The notes under the pieces: generated by a model
The model's input: only the letters and a program-made list of their open reading frames with translations
Databases searched by the model: none
Told to the model about the DNA's origin: nothing
From: Flavobacteriaceae bacterium PS02337
Lineage (GTDB): Bacteria > Bacteroidota > Bacteroidia > Flavobacteriales > Flavobacteriaceae
Assembly (NCBI GenBank): GCA_029959285.1
Contig: JASCOE010000003.1
Coordinates: 310,001-374,000, forward strand
DNA length: 64,000 bases
Reading direction: 5' to 3'
Program-made: the position numbers and the translations under genes
Shown here: positions 27,207 to 35,932 of the stretch, piece by piece
How positions within the stretch are numbered: position 1 is the first letter of the stretch
How the letters are laid out: every line of letters begins with the position of its first letter

Positions 27207-28793
27207 ATGAAATATAGTTTTAAAATAAAAACATTAGGAGTTGCATTAATGGCAGTTTCGATTTTATCAAGCTGTACTGGCGACTTCGATGAAATAAACA
27301 AAGATCCTAATTCGTTGACTGAAGATCAGTTAGATGCTACATTAGCAGGTCCTGCATTTGCATCTGCATTGTACGCAGGTATTCACAACGGATCTTATTC
27401 TTCTCCAGGAGTAGATGATCAAGGTACTTGGGGTATTGCTACAGGTATTTTATCTTCAACTTTCATTCACTATCTAAACTGTGGATACGGAACAGAAAGA
27501 AATGCTTTTGTTAATGGATACGAAGGAAGAGGTTGGTTACGTTTTTATACAGTTGCAGCACCAGCTTTAACAAATGCTTTAAAAGCATCTGAAAGTAATG
27601 CAGAAGCTACAGCAGTTCTAAAAATCTGGAAAGTGTTTATGTACAACCAAATGGTTGATGCTTACGGACCAATTCCTTATACTGAAGCTGGAAATGGTAA
27701 AGAAAAAGTTCCTTACGATAGCGTTGAATTTATCTACACAGATTTCTTCAAATTGTTAGATGAAGCAAATGCAGTATTAGGTTCTACTTCAGCAACTACT
27801 GTTGCATCTCTTGCTCCAAACGATAGAGTTTATGCTGGAAGTGTTGACAAATGGAGAGTTTTTGGAAACAGTATGAGATTGCGTTTAGCTTTAAGAATTT
27901 CTGATAAAGATCCAGCTAAAGCTAAAACTCAAGCAGAAGCTGCTGTAGCTGCAGGAGTTATGCAAACAAACGATCAAAGTGCATTCTTTAAAGCAAGTAA
28001 CATTACTCCAAACAATTTAAATATGATTGTAAACAGCTGGGGTTATGTAATGACAGCTTCTATGGAAAGTATTTTAGTAGGATACCAAGATCCACGTTTA
28101 GCAAAATGGTTTGCCCCAGTTGCTACAGGAGCCTACAGAGGTAATCCAGTTGGAGGTTTAGAAGATCAGTTTGGAACTACAGAATTCTCTAAATTCAATA
28201 ATGATATTATGGGGAATGGTTCTGCTAATACAGTTAGTGAAACTAAAAACATCGAAATCTTTATGGCTTCTGAAAACTTTTTGACTAGAGCAGAAGGAGC
28301 TTTAAATGGATGGAACATGGGCGGAGATGCTAAAACTTTGTATGAAACAGGTATTAGATTGTCACTTGCACAATGGGGAATCACAGATGCAACTGCGGTT
28401 AACGCTTACATCAACGGATCTACATTGCCAACATTACCAAACATCTTAACAGTTTATCCAACATTAGATTTAAGAGATATTCCAGTTAAATTGCCAGTTG
28501 CTTGGTCTGCATCAGTTGCTAACCAACGTACACAGATTGCGGTTCAAAAATACTTAGCAATTTTCCCAGAATCTTGGGAAGCTTGGGCAGATTTACGTAG
28601 AAGCGATGCTAAAGTAATTTATCCAGTTTTAAATACGGATAATACAGATGCAGGAGTTGGTAAATCTTTATTAAAAAGAATCATTTACACTACAAATGAG
28701 TACTCATCAAACAAAGCTGCTGTTGAAGATGGAATCGTAAAATTAGGCGGTCCAGACTCAGGTGGAACTAAACTTTGGTGGGACACAAAATAA
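27207..28793 (+). CDS. SusD/RagB-family glycan-binding lipoprotein
   Basis: A 528-residue surface lipoprotein (SILSSC, Cys at 23) that forms the lid of the SusC transporter. The mature start TGDFDEINKDPNSLTEDQ is typical of the SusD-like group that includes SusD_2-type proteins. TPR-like helices (AVLKIWKVFMYNQMVDAYGPIPY) and the C-terminal ESWEAWADLRRS signature follow. The ligand is probably an N-glycan or glycopeptide by context. A terminator lies 46 nt downstream. Confidence 0.95.
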   Translation: MKYSFKIKTLGVALMAVSILSSCTGDFDEINKDPNSLTEDQLDATLAGPAFASALYAGIHNGSYSSPGVDDQGTWGIATGILSSTFIHYLNCGYGTERNAFVNGYEGRGWLRFYTVAAPALTNALKASESNAEATAVLKIWKVFMYNQMVDAYGPIPYTEAGNGKEKVPYDSVEFIYTDFFKLLDEANAVLGSTSATTVASLAPNDRVYAGSVDKWRVFGNSMRLRLALRISDKDPAKAKTQAEAAVAAGVMQTNDQSAFFKASNITPNNLNMIVNSWGYVMTASMESILVGYQDPRLAKWFAPVATGAYRGNPVGGLEDQFGTTEFSKFNNDIMGNGSANTVSETKNIEIFMASENFLTRAEGALNGWNMGGDAKTLYETGIRLSLAQWGITDATAVNAYINGSTLPTLPNILTVYPTLDLRDIPVKLPVAWSASVANQRTQIAVQKYLAIFPESWEAWADLRRSDAKVIYPVLNTDNTDAGVGKSLLKRIIYTTNEYSSNKAAVEDGIVKLGGPDSGGTKLWWDTK

Positions 28794-28838
28794 TTAATTT
28801 GGTAAAGTAAAAAATCAAAAGATTTGTTACTTGAGCAG

Positions 28839-28866
28839 AAGGAGAGGTAACTCTCCTTTTGTTTTA
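28839..28866 (+). terminator. terminator after susD
   Basis: AAGGAGAG, loop GTAA, CTCTCCTT, followed by TTGTTTT: a GC-richer 8-bp stem ending the susCD unit. Confidence 0.8.
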
Positions 28867-28968
28867 TAGCTATGTCAGTAATTTTTTTTGACAGGCAGAA
28901 ATTCTTTTAACTACCGATGATTTTCTCCAATTTAAAAGATCATCAAACACAAAAAAAACACAAATAAA

Positions 28969-30303
28969 ATGGTTGAAACAAAAACCACTACAACTTCACA
29001 AACCAAACCAACCACATTAGTACCAATTTTAATAATAGCAAGTTTATTTTTTATTTTTGGATTTGTTACCTGGATCAACGGCGCTTTGATTCCATTTATG
29101 AAAACAATCAACGAATTAACGTCGGCTCAGTCTTTATTGGTTGCATCGGCATCTTACATTTCGTTTGTTGTTATGGCTCTTCCTGCATCTTATATTTTAG
29201 CCAAAATTGGTTATAAAAAAGGAATGTCCTTAGGGTTATTCATCATGGGATTCGGTGCTTTAATTTTTATTCCAGCAGCCGAAGCCAGAACTTACTGGAT
29301 GTTTTTGACAGGAATTTTTATTCAAGGAGCTGGAATGACATTATTGCAAACAGCTTCTAATCCTTATATTACTATTTTAGGACCTATTGAAAGCGCAGCA
29401 AAAAGAATTTCTATTATGGGAATTTGTAATAAAATTGCGGGAGCTTTGGGTTCACTTATTTTTGGATCGATTTTATTATCAGGAATCGATGAAATTCAAG
29501 AAAAACTTGCCGTAGTAAGTGTTTCAGAAAAAAATATATTGCTAAATAATATGGCAGACAGCGTTGTTGTTCCATACATATCAATGGCAGTTGTTTTATT
29601 TATTTTAGGATTGTTAATTCGTAAGGCACCGCTTCCAAATGTTGAAGCCGCACCTATCGAAGAAGCAGAAGACGGACAAACAGCAAAAACTAGTATTTTT
29701 CAGTTTCCACATCTTTGGCTTGGTGTACTAACTTTGTTCATGTACGTTGGAGTAGAAGTAATAGCGGGTGATACCATTATTGCATACGGAATCGCTCTAG
29801 GATTTCCTGCTGCCGATGCTAAATTCTTTACAACATTTACTCTATTAGCAATGGTTGTCACTTATGCTTTGGGTGCGTTTTTAATCCCAAAATATATTAC
29901 ACAGGCTTTGGCTTTAAAAATAAGTGCGGTTTTAGGAATTATATTGTCATTTTGTATTGTATTTTCAACTGGATTTACTTCTGTTTTATTTGTTGCAGGT
30001 TTAGGAATAGCAAATGCTTTAGTTTGGCCTGCTGTATGGCCTTTAACGCTTAACGGTTTAGGTAAATTTACTAAAACAGGAGCAGCGTTATTAGTAATGG
30101 CAATTTCAGGAGGAGCAGTTATTCCGCCGTTGTACGGAAAATTTGTAGACGGTACAAAAGCTGATCTTATCTCGCAGGGTATTAGTGAGGTAAATGCAAC
30201 TGCAACAGCATCTACAAAAGGATATTGGATTTTACTTCCTTGTTATATTATAATTCTTTACTACGCTATTGCAGGACATAAAGTAGGATTGAAAAAGAGT
30301 TAG
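28969..30303 (+). CDS. FucP/GluP-type MFS sugar permease
   Basis: The 444 residues contain about 12 membrane helices. The FucP-type start LFFIFGFVTWINGALIPFMK and the motif GMTLLQTASNPYITILGP near residue 125 place it in the fucose/glucose-galactose/GlcNAc proton symporter group of the MFS. It would carry monosaccharides released in the periplasm (fucose, galactose or GlcNAc) into the cytoplasm. The substrate cannot be decided from sequence. It is followed after a long hairpin by the sialidase-fold gene. Confidence 0.9.
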   Translation: MVETKTTTTSQTKPTTLVPILIIASLFFIFGFVTWINGALIPFMKTINELTSAQSLLVASASYISFVVMALPASYILAKIGYKKGMSLGLFIMGFGALIFIPAAEARTYWMFLTGIFIQGAGMTLLQTASNPYITILGPIESAAKRISIMGICNKIAGALGSLIFGSILLSGIDEIQEKLAVVSVSEKNILLNNMADSVVVPYISMAVVLFILGLLIRKAPLPNVEAAPIEEAEDGQTAKTSIFQFPHLWLGVLTLFMYVGVEVIAGDTIIAYGIALGFPAADAKFFTTFTLLAMVVTYALGAFLIPKYITQALALKISAVLGIILSFCIVFSTGFTSVLFVAGLGIANALVWPAVWPLTLNGLGKFTKTGAALLVMAISGGAVIPPLYGKFVDGTKADLISQGISEVNATATASTKGYWILLPCYIIILYYAIAGHKVGLKKS

Positions 30304-30314
30304 ATTAAGATTTT

Positions 30315-30369
30315 TTAAAGATGCAAGAAGTAAGACTTTTAGTTTCTAAGTCTTATCTTGCTTCTTTAA
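30315..30369 (+). terminator. long imperfect hairpin between MFS and sialidase-fold genes
   Basis: A left arm at 30315-30338 (TTAAAGATGCAAGAAGTAAG...) pairs with a right arm at 30348-30369, giving about 20 paired bases with small bulges. The T run after it is weak, so it may attenuate or protect the transcript more than stop it. Confidence 0.5.
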
Positions 30370-30399
30370 TCTAAAAAGAAAAACAAAAAAAGAATAAAA

Positions 30400-31443
30400 A
30401 TGATTTTAAAAATGAAATATACTACAGCAGTAGTACTAGTGGTTTTTCTTTTTTCAAATGGAATAAAAGCACAAAAAGCGGTTAATATAGAAAGCGGTTA
30501 TATCGCAGATCCGCCTGCAACTACAAATAGCCACGCTTCAACTTTGGTTGAATATAAACCAAATGAAATTTTAGCAGCTTGGTTTGGCGGAAAATATGAA
30601 GGCGCAAAAGATGTTGGAATTTACATTTCGGCTTACAAAGACAAAAAATGGTCTGCACCAAAAGAATTGATTCAGCCGTTAATTAAAAACGGAGATACTT
30701 TGCCTTGCTGGAATCCAGTATTATTTAAAAGTAAAAGTCAGAATTTGTATTTGTTTTATAAAATTGGAAAAAATCCGAGAGAATGGTTTGGCGCTATGAT
30801 TGTTTCAAAAGATAATGGAACAACCTGGGGAGAACCAAAATGTCTTCCGGACGGAATTTTAGGTCCAATTCGAAACAAACCAATCGAAACTGCTCCCGGC
30901 GTAATTTTATGCGGAAGCAGCACAGAAAGTGTCAATACAGACGAATGGCGCGTACACGTTGAAGAATATACAGAAGCGACAGATTCTTGGAAGAAAATTG
31001 CGGTAGAAAACAATCAAAACTTTGATGTAATTCAGCCGACATTTTTAGTTCATAGTGCGACAGATATCCAAATGTTATCACGCAGCAAACACAATAGAGT
31101 AGTTTCAAGCTGGTCTGGTGATAACGGAAAAAGCTGGATTAGAACCAGCAAAATAAACGTTGTCAATTCCAATTCAGGAATCGATGCTTTAACAATCAAT
31201 AAAAACTTATTTTTATTAGTAAACAATCCGCTGCCAATTGGAAAAGATTGGTTTAACGGACGAAATATTTTAGATGTTGAATATTCTAAAGATGGTTTAA
31301 ACTGGTCTAAATTATTTGATTTAGAAAAAGAAGAAAAAGGTGAATTTAGTTATCCAGCCATTATCCAAACAACAGACAAAAGAATACATGTTTTATATAC
31401 TTTCGATAGAAAATATATTAAGCATACCTCTTTTGATTTATAA
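30400..31443 (+). CDS. secreted sialidase-fold (BNR) protein
   Basis: The product is 347 residues with a signal peptide ending at GIKAQ. A second ATG at 30412 is an equally good start. It is a six-bladed propeller protein with Asp-box-type repeats (SKDNGTTW, SGDNGKSW, SKDGLNW). Conserved segments NSHASTLVEYKPNEILAAWFGG and GPIRNKPIETAPG match the BNR_2 group often labelled exo-alpha-sialidase. The N-terminal RIP arginine motif of true GH33 sialidases is not seen, so sialidase activity is doubtful. Activity on another sugar of the N-glycan is possible. Confidence 0.75.
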   Translation: MILKMKYTTAVVLVVFLFSNGIKAQKAVNIESGYIADPPATTNSHASTLVEYKPNEILAAWFGGKYEGAKDVGIYISAYKDKKWSAPKELIQPLIKNGDTLPCWNPVLFKSKSQNLYLFYKIGKNPREWFGAMIVSKDNGTTWGEPKCLPDGILGPIRNKPIETAPGVILCGSSTESVNTDEWRVHVEEYTEATDSWKKIAVENNQNFDVIQPTFLVHSATDIQMLSRSKHNRVVSSWSGDNGKSWIRTSKINVVNSNSGIDALTINKNLFLLVNNPLPIGKDWFNGRNILDVEYSKDGLNWSKLFDLEKEEKGEFSYPAIIQTTDKRIHVLYTFDRKYIKHTSFDL

Positions 31444-31488
31444 TATAATAAAACGCTGATTTTAACTGATTTTTTTATTTTTTAAAAA

Positions 31489-31538
31489 ATCTATGTTTAT
31501 CCGCGTCTTTGCAAAGCAAATCTGTTTCATCCGTGTCT
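31489..31538. repeat. ATCCGCGTC/ATCCGTGTC-type intergenic repeat
   Basis: Two related units, TCTATGTTTATCCGCGTC and AATCTGTTTCATCCGTGTC, stand one after another in the gap before the M28 gene. Sequences of this kind recur between genes in Flavobacterium. No copy elsewhere in this window is close enough to prove the family. Confidence 0.3.
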
Positions 31539-31557
31539 CATTTATAGATAATTAAAT

Positions 31558-32511
31558 ATGAAATTTAAACGTCTTTTTACGGTCGCATTCTTTTGTTGCA
31601 CTTTCGTGAATGCACAAATGGCTAACACCTTTTATAAACACGATAAATATTTGTCTTCAGATCAATTAGAAGGCCGTTTTCCTGGAACTAAAGGAAATAA
31701 TAAAGCGGCAGCTTACATTCAGAAGTATTTTAAAAAATATGGTTTAAAAGAATTCAATAATTCCTATTATCAGCCTTTCCGACTTTTTGTGAAAGAAGGA
31801 ATTAATAAAATGAAATCGGATAGTGTTTCGACCCAAAATGTTTTAGGTTTTGTAGAAGGTTCAGATCCAAAACTTAAAAATGAATATATCGTAATCGGAG
31901 CGCATTACGATCATTGGGGTTGGGGCGGAAAAGGCTCTGGAAGCAAACAAAAAGAAGCTTTTGCCATTCATAATGGAGCAGACGATAATGCGTCTGGAGT
32001 TTCAGCTTTATTGTGCATTTTAGAAAAAGTTTCACAGCAAAAAATAAAACCAAAAAGAAGCATCATTTTTATCTCATTCAGCGGTGAAGAAGAAGGTTTA
32101 TTGGGTTCTAAATATTTTGTGAATCATTTGCCAATTCCAAAAGAAGCCGTAAAAGTAATGCTGAATATGGATATGGTTGGAAGATTGAATGACAAAAAAG
32201 AACTTTATATGGGAGGCGCAGGAACGTTTCCAAACGGAGTTGAACTGATGCAAAAACTGCAAGAAAATAGCGGATTAAATCCAGTAATTCATGCAGGGGA
32301 TGTTGGCGGTTCAGATCATGTTTCTTTTTATAAAGAATCCATTTCTGCAGTTGGTTTTCATACCGGAGGACATCCGCAATATCATACTCCTGACGACGAT
32401 ATCGATTTGATTAATTCAGAAGGAGGCGCATTAGTTTCAAATTACATTTATAATGCGCTCACACAAATTGCCAATTACGAAGACACTTTATTTTTCATTA
32501 AACAAAATTAG
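31558..32511 (+). CDS. secreted M28-family zinc peptidase
   Basis: A 317-residue metallopeptidase with a signal peptide (FVNAQ). Zinc-binding and catalytic motifs are in order: GAHYDHWG (residues near 114), NGADDNASG, SGEEEGLLGSKYF, MDMVGRL, GGSDHVSF and YHTPDDD. M28 enzymes are mainly aminopeptidases. As the last gene of the glycan locus it may trim amino acids from glycopeptides so that glycosylasparaginase can act, since that enzyme prefers GlcNAc-Asn with free ends. That link is inference. A strong terminator follows. Confidence 0.9.
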   Translation: MKFKRLFTVAFFCCTFVNAQMANTFYKHDKYLSSDQLEGRFPGTKGNNKAAAYIQKYFKKYGLKEFNNSYYQPFRLFVKEGINKMKSDSVSTQNVLGFVEGSDPKLKNEYIVIGAHYDHWGWGGKGSGSKQKEAFAIHNGADDNASGVSALLCILEKVSQQKIKPKRSIIFISFSGEEEGLLGSKYFVNHLPIPKEAVKVMLNMDMVGRLNDKKELYMGGAGTFPNGVELMQKLQENSGLNPVIHAGDVGGSDHVSFYKESISAVGFHTGGHPQYHTPDDDIDLINSEGGALVSNYIYNALTQIANYEDTLFFIKQN

Positions 32512-32566
32512 AAACAATGTGATTTTCAGTTAAAATAACTTATTTACTTAATAGAAATAATATTCA

Positions 32567-32605
32567 TAAAAAAAAAGACAGCAAAAAAATGCTGTCTTTT
32601 TTTTT
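32567..32605. terminator. strong terminator at the end of the PUL
   Basis: AAAAAGACAGCA and TGCTGTCTTTTT form a stem with an A-rich loop and nine T. It closes the glycan locus. Confidence 0.85.
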
Positions 32606-32810
32606 ACTAACAATTGAATTATTGTTTTAATAAAAACATAATTATATAAAAAATTATTTTCTAAAATAATGTTCTACTTTGCGAGGGAAATAATAAAGAG
32701 ATAAGCCTATTAGCGCGGTTATTTTATTAGCCAGCTCAAAAAAATACTGGCAATAAAACATTATTGTTAATGTGAAAAATTAATGATGATAATATAAGTA
32801 AATTCTTTTT

Positions 32811-32843
32811 TTTGCAATATTGTAGTATTTTTATTTACTTTTG
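32811..32843 (+). promoter_or_regulatory. Bacteroidota-type promoter for the TonB receptor-GLPGLI pair
   Basis: TTTG at 32811-32814, 21 bp, then TACTTTTG at 32836-32843 is an exact TTTG/TAnnTTTG promoter. Transcription should begin near 32850, leaving about 280 nt before the receptor start codon. Confidence 0.65.
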
Positions 32844-32849
32844 AGCCGT

Positions 32850-33129
32850 ATTGATATTTAACTGTTATAGTAATAATTATAAGTTAAAATCATTAAAATT
32901 CAAACTGCTAACAACCAAAACCACGCAAAAAGATTATGAATTTCATAAAATTGAGCCACTATTCTTCAGTAAGTCTGTATCAAAAGATGCTATTTCAATT
33001 TCTATTTTAAAATCTGTAATGTACAATTTTGCTTGCTAAAAAAATCTCACAACAAATGCATTTTATTTCTATTTCTCCAAAAATAGAATAGAATTATAAT
33101 GCCAATTTTCAAAAAACCACAACCCATTA
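32850..33129 (+). other. long untranslated leader or unannotated short gene
   Basis: The sequence between the predicted transcription start and the receptor gene is about 280 nt. A 62-codon frame beginning with TTG at 32851 exists, but it has no recognisable domain, hydrophobic signal or good start. An untranslated leader is the simpler reading. DNA between 32606 and 32810 shows nothing else. Confidence 0.35.
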
Positions 33130-35928
33130 ATGAGAAAAACAATTCTAGTATTATGCTGCTTTCTTTTTTTATCAAATACTTTACAGGCACAAATATCAGG
33201 CACAGTTAAAGGATATGTAACAGATAGCATAAACAATTCTACTTTAACAAAAGCATCAATCTCTTTGTTAAGAGCACAAGATTCCATTTTAGTAAAATTT
33301 ACACGAGCCAAAGAAAATGGTTATTTTGAGTTGAATAATATTAAAGCTGGTAAATTTATTTTACTAGTTTCTTATCCCAAATATGCTGATTTTGTAGATC
33401 AATTTTCTGTTGATTCTACAAAGTTAATCAAAGATTACGGTAAAATTAATTTGGTTGATAAAGGAAAATTATTATCCGAAATAATTATAAAAGGCAATAG
33501 AGCCGCCATGAAAATTAAAGGAGATACTTTAGAATTTGATCCAAAAGCATTTAAAATAGAACCTAATGTAAAAGTGGAAGATCTGATAAAACAATTCCCA
33601 GGAATACAGATTGATAAGGATGGAAAAATTACCGCTCAAGGCGAAACTGTAACCAAAGTTTTGGTTGATGGTGAAGAATTTTTTGGCGATGACCCTACTT
33701 TAGTTACAAAAAATCTGCGTGCAGACATGGTTGATAAAGTACAATTGTACGACAAAAAAAGTGATCAAGCCGCTTTTACAGGAATTGACGATGGTCAGAA
33801 AACCAAAACACTGAATGTTAAACTTAAAGAAGACAAAAAAAATGGTCATTTCGGGAAAGTAGAACTCGGAGGAGGAACTGATAATTTTTACAAAGGTCAA
33901 GCCATGTTTAATAAGTTTTGGGATAAGAAAAAATTAGCCGCTTATGGTATTTTTGGCAACACCGGACAAGTAGGATTAGGATGGGGAGATAAAGATAAAT
34001 ATGGACAAAGCAGTTATCAAGTTACTGATGACGGCGGTATTTATTTTTCAAACAATGGAAATGATGAATTTGATAGTTGGGATGGACAATTTAATGGTGA
34101 AGGAATTCCAGTAGCTCAAACTGGCGGAATACATTTTGACAATAAATGGAACAACGATAAAGAATCTATCAATGTAAATTATAAAATTGGAGATATCAAA
34201 CTTTCAGGAAATCGTAATGATATAAACCAGCAAAATTTAAGTTCAAGCAGTATTTATAATACTTCAGACAAGAATTTTGAGAAAAACATGACTAAAAATA
34301 AACTTGATTTAGCTTATGAAATTAAAATTGATACTACATTAACTTTAAAATTAAACGTAGATGGATTATTTAAAAAGAGTAATTCAAGTGAAGCAGAAAT
34401 GCGAAAAGGTACTGACGAACAAGGTAACCAATTGAATAATTTGAATCAGACAACTACAAATGATGTTGATGATAAAACATTTAATATAAACACTTTATTA
34501 ACCAAAAGACTTAAAAAGGCGGGTAGAACATTATCTCTTAATTTAAACCAATCTAGTACAAATAGTAAAAGTGATGGTTATTTAAATTCTAGAGCTGAAT
34601 TTTTTACACCATCCGTAATTAGTCCAGATAGCACCAAAGTAGTCGATCAAAATAAAGTCAATAATATTAGCAATATAGCTTTTAAATCAAATTTAATCTA
34701 TACCGAACCGTTATCCAAAAGCCTGACTGTAATTCTTAATTATGGATTCAACATTAGCAACGGAAAAGCAGATCGTAAATCTTTTAATCAATCTGCAAAT
34801 GGCGATTATAATGTTTTGGATTCCATCTTTAGTAATAATTATGAGTTAGACCAAACTATAAACCAGGTTGGAGCGATTTTTAATTACAAAAAAAATAAAA
34901 CTATATTTTCTTTTGGTTCTAAATTTAGTGGTATAAACTTTAAACAATATGATGTTTATACAGATAGCACTTTTAAGCAAAAATTTGTCAACTACATGCC
35001 TCAGATCAATTATCAATATAATTTTAAACAAAGAGAATCACTGCGTTTGTCGTATAACGGAAACACCGATCAGCCAACATTAGATCAAATACAGCCTATC
35101 AGAAATAATCAAAATCAATTAAATACGATTTTAGGAAATCCAAATTTAGATTCTTCTTTTAGAAATAATCTTAGAGGAAGTTATTATTCCTATAAAGTAC
35201 TCAGCAATCAATATTTTTCGGTTAGCGGAACGTATAATTTTACTCTAAATCCAATAATTAGTAATGTGGTTACAAATGATAGAGGAGAAAGTATTTCTCA
35301 ATTCGTAAACCTAAAAAACAAAGCTGCAACAAGTTATTTTTTGAATAGTAATTTTGGCAGAACAATTAAAGCCATAGACATGACTGCTGGAATTGGTTTA
35401 AGTGCCAACAAAAATGTAAACTATAATTACATCAATACAAAACTGAATCAAACTAAAAATTCTACTTATTCCTTCAATTTAAACTTATCAAAGAATAAAG
35501 AAAAAAAGTATAATTTTAATGCTAGCTTCGGACCTACTTACAACGTTGCTAATGCAAGCATCAATGAAAATAGTGATAGTGATGGTTGGGGTTTTAATGG
35601 AGATTTCTGGACCAGTATACAATTACCTTTCAAACTTGAAATTAGCACAGATGGTAATTATCAATATAATGGAAAAACGCAAGTGATTCAGGAAAGTTTT
35701 GAACGTTTTATTTGGAATGCTTCTATCACTAAAAAATTCTTTAAATCAGATAATTTAAGACTTTCTATAACAGGAAGAGATCTTTTGAACCAAAATGTAG
35801 GATTTAATCGTTCCGCATTCAATGGAAATATCAACCAAAGTACTTATACGACTATCCAAAGATACTTTATGTTCTCTGTAAGCTGGGATTTCAGCAAAAT
35901 GGGCGGAGGAGAAACTAAACAAAACTAA
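33130..35928 (+). CDS. TonB-dependent receptor-like outer-membrane protein (OMP beta-barrel family 3 type)
   Basis: The 932 residues start with a signal peptide (TLQAQ), then a carboxypeptidase-like regulatory domain (GTVKGYVTDSINNSTLTKAS). A short plug-like region has VEDLIKQFPGIQIDKDGKI and TKVLVDGEEFFGDDP. A long Asn-rich beta-barrel follows. This architecture is the outer-membrane beta-barrel type that lacks a SusD partner and is commonly next to a GLPGLI gene, as here (4 nt downstream). The substrate is unknown; peptides or metals are common guesses. Confidence 0.9.
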   Translation: MRKTILVLCCFLFLSNTLQAQISGTVKGYVTDSINNSTLTKASISLLRAQDSILVKFTRAKENGYFELNNIKAGKFILLVSYPKYADFVDQFSVDSTKLIKDYGKINLVDKGKLLSEIIIKGNRAAMKIKGDTLEFDPKAFKIEPNVKVEDLIKQFPGIQIDKDGKITAQGETVTKVLVDGEEFFGDDPTLVTKNLRADMVDKVQLYDKKSDQAAFTGIDDGQKTKTLNVKLKEDKKNGHFGKVELGGGTDNFYKGQAMFNKFWDKKKLAAYGIFGNTGQVGLGWGDKDKYGQSSYQVTDDGGIYFSNNGNDEFDSWDGQFNGEGIPVAQTGGIHFDNKWNNDKESINVNYKIGDIKLSGNRNDINQQNLSSSSIYNTSDKNFEKNMTKNKLDLAYEIKIDTTLTLKLNVDGLFKKSNSSEAEMRKGTDEQGNQLNNLNQTTTNDVDDKTFNINTLLTKRLKKAGRTLSLNLNQSSTNSKSDGYLNSRAEFFTPSVISPDSTKVVDQNKVNNISNIAFKSNLIYTEPLSKSLTVILNYGFNISNGKADRKSFNQSANGDYNVLDSIFSNNYELDQTINQVGAIFNYKKNKTIFSFGSKFSGINFKQYDVYTDSTFKQKFVNYMPQINYQYNFKQRESLRLSYNGNTDQPTLDQIQPIRNNQNQLNTILGNPNLDSSFRNNLRGSYYSYKVLSNQYFSVSGTYNFTLNPIISNVVTNDRGESISQFVNLKNKAATSYFLNSNFGRTIKAIDMTAGIGLSANKNVNYNYINTKLNQTKNSTYSFNLNLSKNKEKKYNFNASFGPTYNVANASINENSDSDGWGFNGDFWTSIQLPFKLEISTDGNYQYNGKTQVIQESFERFIWNASITKKFFKSDNLRLSITGRDLLNQNVGFNRSAFNGNINQSTYTTIQRYFMFSVSWDFSKMGGGETKQN

Positions 35929-35932
35929 AACG

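Noticed and set aside
30400-31443. True GH33 sialidase
   Set aside because: The RIP arginine motif is not seen and the locus has no sialic-acid catabolism genes, so only the fold is claimed.
32851-33039. 62-codon frame starting with TTG in the leader of the TonB receptor gene
   Set aside because: There is no domain, signal peptide or convincing start, and it starts at the predicted RNA start. It is better treated as leader.
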